A stretch of DNA of 64,000 nt from Pseudomonas schmalbachii (GTDB taxonomy: Bacteria; Pseudomonadota; Gammaproteobacteria; Pseudomonadales; Pseudomonadaceae), in the NCBI RefSeq assembly GCF_017589465.1, contig NZ_JAELYA010000007.1, forward strand, positions 1 to 64,000, in the 5' to 3' direction. Shown piece by piece: positions 7,365 through 16,482 of this stretch. A model generated the notes under the pieces. The model was not told the DNA's origin and searched no databases. It saw only the letters and a program-made list of their open reading frames with translations. The translations under genes were made by a program, and so were the position numbers. Each line of letters starts with the position of its first letter. Positions within the stretch are counted from its first letter, which is position 1.

Positions 7365-8860
7365 GATGCCTGGCTCGCTTTGAGGATGGCTTCGCGTACC
7401 GCCGGCTTGAGGATCTTGGCGACGGCGCTCTGCGGCAGGGTGTCGAAGAAGTGGATGTGCTTGGGCGTCTTCACCGAGCCCAGCTCGCGCTTGACCAGTC
7501 CCATCAGTTCGTCGGCGCTGACCTGCATGCCGTTACGCAGGCGCACCGCGGCGTGCACCGCCTCGCCCCACTTGGCATCGGCGATGCCGACCACCGCACA
7601 GTCGGCCACCGCCGGGTGCGACGAGAGCACCACCTCGACATCGCTGGGGTACACGTTGAAGCCGCCGGTGATGATCACGTCGCGCAGGCGGTCACGCAGG
7701 AACAGGAAGCCGCGCTCGTCGAACACCCCGGCATCGCCGGTGCGCAGCCAGCCGTTCACCAGCGTCTTGCGGGTTTCTTCCTCGGCGTCGAGATAGCCGC
7801 CCATCACCAGGTCGCCGCGTACCGCGATCTCACCCTCCTCGCCCGCCGGTAGCGGATTGCCGTCGGCGTCGACGATGGCCACGCGGGTCAGCAGCGAGGG
7901 CCGGCCGACGGAGATGAGGTTGTCGCCGTGCATGTCGGATGGCGGCATGAAGGTGATGATCTGCGGCGCCTCGGTCTGCCCGTAGGACGTGCACAGCACC
8001 GGGCCGAAGACGGCCTGGGCGGCGCAGATCTGCTCCGGCCGCATCGGCGCGCCGCCGTACACCAGGTAGCGCAGGCTGGAGAGATCGCGCGGCGCGTGGC
8101 GCTGCTCCTCGGCCAGCGACTGGATCAGCGTCGGCGGGGCGAAGAAGATCGTCGCCCGGTGCGCGGCGGCCGCATCGAGCAGCGCCGCCGGGCTGCTGCC
8201 GTCAGGGAACACCAGCGCCCCGCCGGCGCCGAGCAGCGGCAGCATGTAGGTGCCGGTGCCGTGGGTGATCGGCGCGGCGACCAGGTAGCGGTCGGCCGGG
8301 GTCAGGCCGAGTTCGTGGAGTTGCGTGGCGATATTGGTGTTCCACGCCCGCAGCGGCTGGATGACGCCCTTGGGCGTGCCGGTGGTGCCGCCGGTGAACT
8401 TGATCGCCTGGGCCCGCTCCAGCGCTACGCCGCCCTGCGAGCGCGGCCCCATCAACAGGTCGATGGCTGCGCCAGCCGGGCGGTTCAGCACATCTATCGA
8501 TTCCAGGCGCGAAGCAATGCCTTCCAGCCGGCCGAACATTTCCTCGTCCGCCAGCACCAGCGCCGGCCGGGCGAACTCGACGATGCGGCGCAACTCGGGC
8601 GTGCCGTTGCGCGGGTTGAGCGGCACCCACACCTTGCCGGCGGCCAGTACCGCGAGCAGCGCGACCAGATGGTCCACGCTGTTGGCCGCGCCGATCCCCA
8701 CCCGGCTTCCCGGCAGCGGATCGATGGAGGCCAGCGTCGCAGCCCGCGACAGCACCGTGTCGGCCAGTTCGCGGAACGTCAGTATCCCGGACTTGCTGAT
8801 GATTGCAGGGCGATTTGGGAAGCGTTCGGCCGAGCGCCAGAAGTAATCGATGGGATACAT
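7361..8860 (-). CDS. Acyl-CoA ligase (AMP-binding, class I adenylate-forming)
   Basis: 499 aa from the ATG at 8860, preceded by AAGGAG. Motifs in order: FTGGTTGTPKGVI P-loop (about 169-181), YGQTEAP (about 300), TGDAG (about 381), ITGGFNVYPSDVE hinge (about 404-416) and the C-terminal catalytic Lys region SAVAKILKP. Activates a carboxylate with ATP and CoA; the substrate is unknown but should be the entry or an intermediate acid of the operon. First gene of the minus-strand operon, facing the GntR regulator across a 153-nt divergent promoter region. The open frame continues far upstream, but that extension is antisense to the regulator and has no ligase similarity. Confidence 0.88.
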   Translation of the reverse strand: MYPIDYFWRSAERFPNRPAIISKSGILTFRELADTVLSRAATLASIDPLPGSRVGIGAANSVDHLVALLAVLAAGKVWVPLNPRNGTPELRRIVEFARPALVLADEEMFGRLEGIASRLESIDVLNRPAGAAIDLLMGPRSQGGVALERAQAIKFTGGTTGTPKGVIQPLRAWNTNIATQLHELGLTPADRYLVAAPITHGTGTYMLPLLGAGGALVFPDGSSPAALLDAAAAHRATIFFAPPTLIQSLAEEQRHAPRDLSSLRYLVYGGAPMRPEQICAAQAVFGPVLCTSYGQTEAPQIITFMPPSDMHGDNLISVGRPSLLTRVAIVDADGNPLPAGEEGEIAVRGDLVMGGYLDAEEETRKTLVNGWLRTGDAGVFDERGFLFLRDRLRDVIITGGFNVYPSDVEVVLSSHPAVADCAVVGIADAKWGEAVHAAVRLRNGMQVSADELMGLVKRELGSVKTPKHIHFFDTLPQSAVAKILKPAVREAILKASQAS

Positions 8861-8926
8861 GGAAGGAAACTCCTTCGAAGCAGCGACTGTTGTTGTATCC
8901 GCTTCCCTTTCGGAGCGGCTTGAGCA

Positions 8927-8948
8927 AATGTTCGAACATTCGAACATT
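8927..8948. promoter_or_regulatory. Operator candidate: three AATGTTCG/CGAACATT half-sites
   Basis: A perfect 14-bp palindrome AATGTTCGAACATT (8927-8940) is followed by a third half-site CGAACATT (8941-8948) at an 8-bp repeat. It lies between the divergent CoA-ligase and GntR genes, 67 nt from the ligase start and 66 nt from the regulator start. It is the obvious binding site for the adjacent HutC-type repressor (inference). Confidence 0.65.
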
Positions 8949-9013
8949 CGTGTCAATGCTTTTTCGGCGCGATATGATTCGGCCCAATCTCCCTTGCAGA
9001 TCGCAGGTCCACG

Positions 9014-9796
9014 ATGCCCGCCCTTCCCCCCTCCCACGACCCCATCGAAGACGCCGTCCTTGGTGCCCCGGCGCCGCGCCACGTCGACCTGGCACGCACC
9101 CTGATGCAGGACATCCGCAACGGCCAGCCGCCGATAGGCGGTCTGCTGCCGACGGAAGCCGAGCTCTGCGCGAAATGGGGGTTGAGCCGCTACACAGTGC
9201 GCCAGGCGATCCAGAAGCTCTGCGCACTGGGCCTGGTGACCCGCCAGGCGGGGGTCGGCACGCGGGTGGTGGCGAACCGGCCGCAGAGCAAGTACACCCA
9301 GTCGATGGATGCGCTGACCGACCTCGCCCGCTACGCGAAGGGAACGACCTTCCAGCTGACCGTCCGCGAACAGATCGAAGCCGGCCCCGACCAGGTCGAA
9401 CTGCTGCGCTGCGAAGCCGGCACACCCTGGCTGCACCTGGGCGGCGTGCGCCTGAACAGCAACGAAAGCCGCGAGCCCATCGCGCTGGTGGACATCTACG
9501 TCGATGCCGCCTTCGCCGACCTGCCGAAGATCGGCAAGCACATGAACGTGCCCGTCTACAACCTGATCGAAGAGCGCTACGGCATCCGCATGACCCGCGT
9601 GGAGCAGGAACTGCAGGGCGTGCTGATCGACGGCGCGACCGCCGAAGCCCTGCAGGTGCCCGCCGGCTCGCCGGGGCTGCGCGCCATCCGCACCTACTTC
9701 GTCGGCGACCGCGTGGTCGAGGTGACCACCGGCATCCATCCGGCGAGCAGGTTCAGTTACTCCATGACGTTCCAGTTGGAGAGGCCGGCGGGTTGA
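9014..9796 (+). CDS. GntR family (HutC subfamily) transcriptional regulator
   Basis: 260 aa. N-terminal winged helix at about 24-90 (IGGLLPTEAELCAKWGLSRY, TVRQAIQKLCALGLVTRQAG, VGTRV), then a UTRA/HutC effector domain (about 105-255) with ALVDIYVDAAFAD and the C-terminal VVEVTTGIHPASRFSYSMTF. Divergent from the catabolic operon, so it most likely represses it until a pathway metabolite binds. The ribosome site is weak; the ATG at 9014 is the first in frame and gives normal family length. Confidence 0.88.
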   Translation: MPALPPSHDPIEDAVLGAPAPRHVDLARTLMQDIRNGQPPIGGLLPTEAELCAKWGLSRYTVRQAIQKLCALGLVTRQAGVGTRVVANRPQSKYTQSMDALTDLARYAKGTTFQLTVREQIEAGPDQVELLRCEAGTPWLHLGGVRLNSNESREPIALVDIYVDAAFADLPKIGKHMNVPVYNLIEERYGIRMTRVEQELQGVLIDGATAEALQVPAGSPGLRAIRTYFVGDRVVEVTTGIHPASRFSYSMTFQLERPAG

Positions 9797-10289
9797 GCGG
9801 GTGGGGAAACCTGCGAAGCCGGCTGCGCCGGGCACCACCGCCTGGGCGCATGAATTCGCCGCCCCTGCCCGGATGCCACTTCGCCGATGGCCACCCCACG
9901 TCGTGAAGGACACGCGACCGGAGGACGTCCCGCAGATTCAGGCCAGGCATCGGCGACCTGCCAATGCACGCCGCCATCTTCCAGCCAACCGGAAAACACC
10001 AGTCCCTGGTCGTCCATGCATGCGGCAGGCCCGGGACTCCACCCGCCAGAGAGCAAGGAGTCTCGGCACGCCTGACGCCGCACCGACTTTCCTACGCCTC
10101 ATGCCCAACGAAATCCCTTCAGACATCATCTGACAGGAAGGGCTAATCACAGATAAACGTAGGATATGGCCTTATTGTCTGTAGGACATGTCCTAACCAT
10201 AGGGCTGGCTGATTCCAGACTCCTCCGCTGAGTAGGTATTTTCGTCAGATTGAATCGTGACGAATGAACAGGCGCCGCCGGAGGTTGTT
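9797..10289. other. Intergenic region with a 14-bp palindrome (GTAGGA boxes)
   Basis: No convincing gene. The right end holds GTAGGA at 10159-10164 and a perfect palindrome TAGGACATGTCCTA at 10182-10195, about 95 nt before the response regulator start. The same hexamer recurs upstream of the fimbrial operon and of the second response regulator, so this is a likely regulator-binding and promoter region. The remaining GC-rich part (9797-10130) shows only chance open frames. Confidence 0.5.
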
Positions 10290-10916
10290 GTGAGTACAGT
10301 CCTGATCGTTGATGACCATCCCGTTATTCGGATGGCGATGCGAGCGCTCCTGGAGAAAGATGGCCACGTGATCGTTGGCGAGACGGACAATGGCGTGGAT
10401 GCCTTGTCCATGGTGAAGCAGCTCGCGCCGGAACTGGTCATATTGGATATCGGTATTCCCAGGCTGGACGGCATGGAGGTGATCAAGCGTCTCGTGGCGC
10501 TCGAGTTGCCGCTGAAGATCCTGGTGCTGAGCGGCCAAAGCGCTTCGCTGTTCGCAGCACGCTGCATCCAGGCCGGTGCCGCCGGTTTTGTCTGCAAGCA
10601 GGAGGGGCTGAGCGGGCTTACAGGCGCGGTGAATGCGGTCGTCTCCGGGTACAACTACTTCCCGAGCGCCGTGCTTCACGCCAGCCACGATAACGGCGTG
10701 GGCAAAGCCGACCACGATATGATCGAGCGGCTTTCGCACCGGGAGATGACGGTACTCAAGTACCTTGCCAATGGCCACTCCAACAAGGACATCGCCGAGC
10801 AGATGTACATCAGCAACAAGACGGTGAGTACCTACAAGACCCGTCTGCTGATGAAGCTCAATGCCCGCTCGCTGGTGGATCTCATCGATTTCGCCAAGCG
10901 CAACGCGCTGGTTTGA
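10290..10916 (+). CDS. Response regulator, NarL/LuxR (BvgA/EvgA/RocA-like)
   Basis: 208 aa from a GTG at 10290 with GGAGG five nt upstream; an upstream GTG at 10257 lacks a ribosome site. Receiver residues 1-118: acidic pair VDDHP, phospho-acceptor D53 in VILDIGIPRLDG, and K near 103 (FVCKQ). LuxR HTH at about 145-205 (LSHREMTVLKYLANGHSNKD... NKTVSTYKTRLLMKL). It directly precedes a BvgS-like hybrid kinase, then the fimbrial operon. It most likely activates the fimbriae and may bind the TCCTAC boxes (inference). Similar pairs (RocA/RocS, RcsB/RcsC) control Cup fimbriae in P. aeruginosa. Confidence 0.9.
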   Translation: MSTVLIVDDHPVIRMAMRALLEKDGHVIVGETDNGVDALSMVKQLAPELVILDIGIPRLDGMEVIKRLVALELPLKILVLSGQSASLFAARCIQAGAAGFVCKQEGLSGLTGAVNAVVSGYNYFPSAVLHASHDNGVGKADHDMIERLSHREMTVLKYLANGHSNKDIAEQMYISNKTVSTYKTRLLMKLNARSLVDLIDFAKRNALV

Positions 10917-10924
10917 AGGCGCTC

Positions 10925-13900
10925 ATGAGCTCCGGCAGTTGGCGGTACGTCCTCGGCATCTTTCTGGCTGCCGTTCTGCTGCTGCCCGGAGCCGGCCCGC
11001 ATGCGGCCACCTCATCCCTTACGCTGCTGGCCCGCTCCACGACGGACAGCTTCGACGTTCATCTGTCCGAATCCGATTGGCAGTGGCTGAGCGCCCGGAA
11101 GAGTCTGACCGTTGGCGTCGTCGCTCCGGACTACCCGCCACTCGATATCACGGCCAGCGGGCGTGACCTGGAGGGAATTACCGCGGACTACCTGGGAGTC
11201 CTGGGGGCGCGGCTGGGTCTGCTGATCCAGGTTCGGCAGTTTCCTGATACGGACAGCGCCGCCAGAGCCCTGCTCGGCGGCAAGATAGATCTTCTCAGCC
11301 GCTCCACCAGGCACATCGCCGAGTTGCCGGGCGTCGCTCTCTCCGTGCCCTACTTCGCCAACCAGACCGTGCTGGTGGGCCGCAAGGAGAGCGATGAGAA
11401 CGACGCGGAAATGCTTGTGGGCAAGCGAATCGCGCTCGTCGACAGGTACTTTTCACCTGAGGAGATCAGCACCCACTTCCCCCGCTCGACGCTCGTGGTG
11501 TTCGACTCCCTGCGCCATGCACTGGAGGCTGTTTCCTTCGGACGGGCGGATGTCTACGTGGGGGATGCCTTCAGTGCCCAGTACCTGATCAGCCAGGACT
11601 ACCAGCAGAAGCTGAAGATCCTGAACTTCGCCCGGTTTAATGGCGGCGGGTTCGGCTTCGCCCTGAATGCATCCAATACAAGGCTGCTGGATATCCTCGA
11701 CAAGGCCCTGGGCAGCATTCCCACCCAGACTCGAATGGACATCCAGCGGCGCTGGCAGGCCGGCGTTCTCTACCCCATCGCCGGCCAGGAGTTGAACCTG
11801 GCTCCCCGGGAACAGAAATGGCTGAGCCAGCACCCCAGGCCGGTGCTCGTCGTGGACCAGTCCCTCGCACCGGTGACCTTCCTGGACTCCAACCAGCGCC
11901 TGCGAGGCATAGTCGCCGACCTGCTGGACCTGATCGCCGCCAGGACCGGGCTGCGCTTCGAGATCCAGCCCGCCACCTCGATTCCGGAAATGCTGCAGCG
12001 CGTCCGGCTGGGCCAGGCCAGTGCCATCGCCGCCCTGACCCCGGCGCCCGAGCGCGAGGACATTCTCGAATTCACGCGTCCCTACCTGAGCACTTCGTTC
12101 ATCGTGGTCGCCAACAAGTCCGACGACAGGATCAACAGCCTCGACGACCTCAAGGGCAGGCGACTGGCCGTGCCACGCGGCACGGTGCTGGTGTCCTACC
12201 TCAGGGAGCACTATCCGGAAATCCAGCTGGTGGAGGTGGAGAACAATGCCGACGCCTTCCCGCTGCTCAGCGAGAGGAAGGTGGACGCGGCGGTTCACCT
12301 CATGGCCGCGGCGAACTTCCTGATCCCCCGCCACTTCAACGACCTGCGCATCATCGCGACGCTGGATCGCGGCCCCGGGAATTTCTCCTTTGCGGTCTCC
12401 CGCTCCGAGCCGGAGCTACTGAGCATCCTGAACAAGGCATTGCTGGCGATCGCCCCCGATGACCAGGCGAAGATCATCAGTCGCTGGTCCAGCGCGACGG
12501 AGCCGACCGACAGCATCTGGGAAAGGTATCGGACTCCGCTCTACCGGCTGCTGCTGGCGGCTACGCTGGCGTTGGCGATGTTCATGCTGTGGAACTGGCG
12601 GCTGCTGGTCAAAGTGCGCCAGCGGAACCGGGCCGAGAAGGAGTTGAACTACCGCCTGGAATTCAAGCGCGCCTTGATCAATGGCATTCCCCTGCCGGTT
12701 GCGGTACGCGACAGGAGTGGGCACCTGTTGACCTGCAATCGCAGCTACCTCGAATTCACCGGCCTGTCCCATGAGAACGCCCGGGGTTCTTCCCTGGCCG
12801 ACATCGTCTGGCTGGGACCACAGCAGGCGCAGGAACTCCACGACGAATACGCCCGGATCATGAAGCAGGGAAAACCCTTCGCCTGCGATCGCGTCATCGA
12901 GATGGATGGGCAGACCCGGGAAGTCTACGACTGGGTCACGCCTTACCGGAGCCCTGGCGGGGAGGTCGTCGGCATGGTCTGCGGGTGGGTCGACGTGACC
13001 GAACGCGAACGCCTGCACCACCAGTTGCAGATCGCCAAGGACCAGGCCGAGGCGGCCAGCCGGAGCAAGAGCGCGTTCCTGGCCACCATGAGCCATGAAA
13101 TCCGCACGCCGCTGAGCGCGGTGATCGGCATGCTGGAGCTGGCGCTGGCCAATACGGCATGTAGCAGATGTCTCGAGCGAAACCCTATCGAAGTCGCCTA
13201 CGAATCGGCCAAAACCCTGCTGCTTCTCATCGGCGACATCCTCGATGTGGCGAAGATCGAAGCCGGCCGGCTGACGCTGACCCCCGAGCCTACTCGCCTG
13301 CGAGACCTGATCGATTCCGTGACGCGGGTCTTCGACGGCCTGGCCAGGCAGAAAGGGCTGCAGCTGAAGCTGGACATGGACCCCCATGCGGACTGCAGCG
13401 TTCTTGTCGACCCACTGCGCTTCAAGCAGATCCTGTCGAACCTGGTGAGCAATGCCATCAAGTTCACCGACACGGGAGAAGTCAGGATCCACGTGACCGC
13501 CACACCATTGGCCGACGATCGCCTTGAGCTGGAGGTATGCGTCGAGGACACCGGGATCGGCATTGCCCAGCATGACATCGACCAACTGTTCGAACCCTTC
13601 ATGCAGGCCCGACAAACTGGCCACGCGGCTCGAGGCGGCACGGGCCTGGGTCTGCCCATCTGCCTGCATCTCGCGAAAATGATGGGCGGCCACCTCGGCA
13701 TCGCGAGCGAGGTCGGTGTGGGTAGCAGGATCTGCGTGAAGCTGGTTCTGCAGGAAGTGGCCCCTGTTCTGGCATCGGCGGAAAGCGCCGCCGTACTACC
13801 GGAATCGCCGCAACGCCCCCTCCGCGTGCTGGTCGTGGACGACCACCCGGCCAACCGCATGCTGCTCGCCCAGCAACTCGAACACCTTTCCCATCAGGTC

Positions 13901-14632
13901 GAGACCGCCGACGATGGCGCCACAGCCCTGCAGGCATGGCATCCGGGAGCTTTCGACCTGGTCATCACGGACTGCAATATGCCGGTGCTCAGCGGCTACG
14001 CCCTGGCCGGCAGGATCCGCGAGATCGAACGCGAAGCGGGCATTCCGCCCTGCCTGATATTCGGCCTTACGGCCAATGCCCAGCGCGATGAAATCGATCG
14101 CTGCCGCAACGCGGGAATGGATGACTGCCTGTTCAAGCCGATCGGGCTGCAGGCGCTACGGGAACGCCTGGAGCAGATACCGCGAAACGCGGTCGAACCG
14201 ACGACGCCAGCCGTGGCGCCTCACCAGCCTATCGATGATTCCGAGGCGGTAGTCGTCATGCAGACGCTGGAAGAAATGTGTGGTCATGACACCCGGATGG
14301 TCCGGCAACTGCTGCGGCAGTTGCATGACAGCAATCAGGCGGATTCCCAGCAGATTGCCTCCCTGCTGGACGCGGGGGACTGGGAAGGGCTCGCGGACCT
14401 CGCCCACCGCATCAAGGGCGCCGCCCGGCTGGTTCGGGCGAAGCTGGTGCAGGATCGTTGTACCGCCCTTGAAACCGCCTGCAAGGATCACGCTCAGGAA
14501 AACCTGCTGCGCGATCTGGCCGAACAACTCCTGGAGGCACTGGAGCAGCTGCAGACTCATCTGGCCTCGCTTCTCACAAGTGAGGAAGGCAAGAACCCCC
14601 CAGCTGCCAGGTGCAATGAATGCTCCCTCTGA
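10925..14632 (+). CDS. Unorthodox hybrid sensor histidine kinase, BvgS/RocS-like
   Basis: 1235 aa from the ATG at 10925, preceded by GAAGG; a TTG at 10913 would overlap the regulator stop. Domains: signal/TM (about 6-28), two tandem periplasmic SBP_bac_3 (Venus flytrap) domains (about 55-275 and 290-510), TM (about 540-556), PAS (about 590-695), HisKA with H724 ([12 protein letters not shown]), HATPase (N box [23 protein letters not shown]), receiver with D1016 (VITDCNMP) and Hpt with H1161 ([12 protein letters not shown]). This supports a full four-step phosphorelay to the upstream regulator. The two flytrap domains suggest a small-molecule or proton-sensitive periplasmic signal. Followed by 308 nt before the fimbrial operon. 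Confidence 0.92.
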   Translation: MSSGSWRYVLGIFLAAVLLLPGAGPHAATSSLTLLARSTTDSFDVHLSESDWQWLSARKSLTVGVVAPDYPPLDITASGRDLEGITADYLGVLGARLGLLIQVRQFPDTDSAARALLGGKIDLLSRSTRHIAELPGVALSVPYFANQTVLVGRKESDENDAEMLVGKRIALVDRYFSPEEISTHFPRSTLVVFDSLRHALEAVSFGRADVYVGDAFSAQYLISQDYQQKLKILNFARFNGGGFGFALNASNTRLLDILDKALGSIPTQTRMDIQRRWQAGVLYPIAGQELNLAPREQKWLSQHPRPVLVVDQSLAPVTFLDSNQRLRGIVADLLDLIAARTGLRFEIQPATSIPEMLQRVRLGQASAIAALTPAPEREDILEFTRPYLSTSFIVVANKSDDRINSLDDLKGRRLAVPRGTVLVSYLREHYPEIQLVEVENNADAFPLLSERKVDAAVHLMAAANFLIPRHFNDLRIIATLDRGPGNFSFAVSRSEPELLSILNKALLAIAPDDQAKIISRWSSATEPTDSIWERYRTPLYRLLLAATLALAMFMLWNWRLLVKVRQRNRAEKELNYRLEFKRALINGIPLPVAVRDRSGHLLTCNRSYLEFTGLSHENARGSSLADIVWLGPQQAQELHDEYARIMKQGKPFACDRVIEMDGQTREVYDWVTPYRSPGGEVVGMVCGWVDVTERERLHHQLQIAKDQAEAASRSKSAFLATMSHEIRTPLSAVIGMLELALANTACSRCLERNPIEVAYESAKTLLLLIGDILDVAKIEAGRLTLTPEPTRLRDLIDSVTRVFDGLARQKGLQLKLDMDPHADCSVLVDPLRFKQILSNLVSNAIKFTDTGEVRIHVTATPLADDRLELEVCVEDTGIGIAQHDIDQLFEPFMQARQTGHAARGGTGLGLPICLHLAKMMGGHLGIASEVGVGSRICVKLVLQEVAPVLASAESAAVLPESPQRPLRVLVVDDHPANRMLLAQQLEHLSHQVETADDGATALQAWHPGAFDLVITDCNMPVLSGYALAGRIREIEREAGIPPCLIFGLTANAQRDEIDRCRNAGMDDCLFKPIGLQALRERLEQIPRNAVEPTTPAVAPHQPIDDSEAVVVMQTLEEMCGHDTRMVRQLLRQLHDSNQADSQQIASLLDAGDWEGLADLAHRIKGAARLVRAKLVQDRCTALETACKDHAQENLLRDLAEQLLEALEQLQTHLASLLTSEEGKNPPAARCNECSL

Positions 14633-14801
14633 ATCCTCGGTCGGGTGTGACGACGGGGGACTTCACCTCGCCGGGAACACTCCGAACAGAAGCCTTCGCA
14701 CCTCCCGCGAGTCCGGGTCAGTAACGGGCGCCCGGCGAAAGAATTACGAACATCCGTATTGCCCGCCGCAATCAGACAGAAATTTCCCTCTGTATTATTT
14801 T

Positions 14802-14840
14802 TCCTACACCGATAGTTCTTCATTCAGACGAGTCCTACAC
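14802..14840. promoter_or_regulatory. Paired TCCTACAC boxes upstream of fimbrial operon
   Basis: TCCTACAC occurs at 14802-14809 and again at 14833-14840, a 31-nt spacing (about three helical turns), within the 308-nt region between the kinase stop and the first fimbrial gene. The core matches BvgA-type TTTCCTA heptads and the GTAGGA/TCCTAC motifs upstream of both response regulators in this locus. Candidate activator sites; the promoter itself is not clearly identifiable. Confidence 0.5.
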
Positions 14841-14940
14841 GTCAATGGACTCTTTCAGACATCAATTTTCCACTCGGCGCAGTAGCATTAATTCCAGAGG
14901 CAGTAACTGCCCATACCGAAGTGACTACAAGGAGAGATTC

Positions 14941-15480
14941 ATGAAAGTTTCTATTAAATCGCTGCTGGCCCTGGCCATTATTGCTGCTCCGGGTTTTGCT
15001 GCCGCCGCCAATACCATCGTATTCAAGGGCGAAGTAACCGATCAGACTTGCGTGGTCGCTATTGATGGTTCCGCCAACCCCACGGTTCTGCTGGATTCCG
15101 CGCCGGTAAGTGACTTTGCCGCAGTAAACGATACCTCCACTCCCACTCCATTCACCGTCAGCCTCACCGGTTGCACTGTGGATGCCGCCAACCCCCAGAA
15201 CTTCACCACCGAGTTCCTGGCCAACAACGCCACTGCCTCCGGCAACATGCTCAACACCGCTGCTGGTGGAGCTACTGGCGTAGCGCTGCAGTTGCTTGAC
15301 GCTGTCGGCGGCGCTCAAGTTGACCTGTCCGCAGGCGCAGTCGAGGCCGGCACCATTGTCCTGCCCGCTGGCGATACATCCACCAGCTACCGGTACGAAG
15401 TTCAATACGTTTCGGAAGCTGCTGCCGTTACTCCTGGCGCCGTGGAAAGCGCAGTAACTTACGCGGTCCGTTACGAGTAA
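14941..15480 (+). CDS. Major fimbrial subunit (type 1/Cup pilin)
   Basis: 179 aa; the ATG at 14941 with AAGGAGAG upstream starts a standard signal peptide (KVSIKSLLALAIIAAPGFAA then ANT). The mature protein has the pilin cysteine pair (VTDQTCVVAID and LTGCTVDA), an incomplete Ig-like beta fold rich in Ala/Thr/Val and a C-terminal donor-strand motif ending AVTYAVRYE. Corresponds to CupA1/CupD1-type rod subunits exported by the chaperone and usher genes that follow. A longer upstream frame lacks a signal. The 237-nt gap to the chaperone includes a GGCAC/GTGCC hairpin (15510-15525), which may give the usual high subunit-to-chaperone transcript ratio (inference). Confidence 0.9.
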   Translation: MKVSIKSLLALAIIAAPGFAAAANTIVFKGEVTDQTCVVAIDGSANPTVLLDSAPVSDFAAVNDTSTPTPFTVSLTGCTVDAANPQNFTTEFLANNATASGNMLNTAAGGATGVALQLLDAVGGAQVDLSAGAVEAGTIVLPAGDTSTSYRYEVQYVSEAAAVTPGAVESAVTYAVRYE

Positions 15481-15717
15481 CGTTTTGTTGATGGGGTAAC
15501 CCACCGACAGGCACAAGGAAGTGCCACTCCTGACATTTATATTTTTTATACGGAAGTGGATCCTGTCCGTTCCAATAGAGCCGGGAAAACCAACTTTCTT
15601 TTTGATATTCGACTTAACCACTAAAAGGCAAACATCAACCTGACGAGCAAGTTTTGCCAGGTTCGGGATTATTTTTGCCTTGATCCAGTGGTCACGCAGT
15701 GGCTGTAAGGTGTGGAT

Positions 15718-16482
15718 ATGCGTCCGATACATGCTTCAGTTTTCGCCAGGTATTTCTTCGCGGCGGGTTTGCTACTGAGTCTGGGAGGTCTGGCGATATC
15801 CGCCCATGCCAGTGTGGTCACTGTCGGCACCCGGGTCATCTACCCTGGCGATGCCGCCGAAAAGACCATGCAACTGACCAACCAGGACCCCTTCCCCAAT
15901 GTCGTCCAGGTCTGGGCAGATGTGAACAGCCCGAACTCGACGCCGGACGACGCCGACGCCCCCTTCCTGATCACTCCTCCCGTGTTCCGCATGGAACCCA
16001 GGTCCGGGCAGAGCGTGCGTATCCGTTATGTCGGCGAAGGGCTGCCGCAGGATCGCGAGTCGGTGTTCTACCTGAATTTCCAGCAGATCCCGCCACGCAG
16101 CGAGGCGCACAAGTCGCAGAACCAGTTGCTGGTCATGCTGCGCAATCGCCTGAAGCTGTTCTATCGCCCGAGCGGCATCGCCGGCACTCCCGAGAAGGTG
16201 CCCGAACAACTGCGCTTCAACCTGGACCGCACTGGCGATGGCTGGCAGGTCATGGTCGACAACCCCAGCGGCTATTACGCCTCCTTCAGCGGCGGCACGC
16301 TGCTGGCCGGCGGGCGCGAAGTACCGCTGAAGAACGGCATGGTCGCGCCGAAGTCGCGGATCGGCCTCTGGCATATCGCCAAGAACGCAGCACTGCCCAA
16401 GGGGCAAGCCACCATCCGCTGCTCGCTGATCAATGACCACGGCGCGCGGATCGAGATCACCCAACCGATCATGGTGCCGTGA
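15718..16482 (+). CDS. Periplasmic fimbrial chaperone (PapD/CupA2-like)
   Basis: 254 aa from the ATG at 15718 with TAAGG upstream (a GTG six nt earlier is also possible). Signal peptide to about residue 31 (AHA-SVV). First Ig domain has the PapD-like G1/F1 region: conserved P-P-V-F-R-M-E-P and QSVRIRYVGEGLPQDRESVFYLNFQQIPP. Then the NRLKLFYRP linker and the second domain with VDNPSGYYASF. Binds pilin subunits by donor-strand complementation and delivers them to the usher. Its stop overlaps the usher start (ATGA). Confidence 0.92.
   Translation: MRPIHASVFARYFFAAGLLLSLGGLAISAHASVVTVGTRVIYPGDAAEKTMQLTNQDPFPNVVQVWADVNSPNSTPDDADAPFLITPPVFRMEPRSGQSVRIRYVGEGLPQDRESVFYLNFQQIPPRSEAHKSQNQLLVMLRNRLKLFYRPSGIAGTPEKVPEQLRFNLDRTGDGWQVMVDNPSGYYASFSGGTLLAGGREVPLKNGMVAPKSRIGLWHIAKNAALPKGQATIRCSLINDHGARIEITQPIMVP

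Noticed and set aside
7361..9913. 850-aa minus-strand open frame
   Set aside because: Only the last 499 residues (from 8860) are the CoA ligase. The upstream part is antisense to the GntR gene and lacks any start signal or similarity.
9757..10083. 108-aa minus-strand open frame after the GntR gene
   Set aside because: Overlaps the GntR end, low-complexity Gly/Arg/Pro composition, no ribosome site or domain.
12416..13693. 425-aa minus-strand open frame
   Set aside because: Antisense to the hybrid kinase; high-GC artefact.
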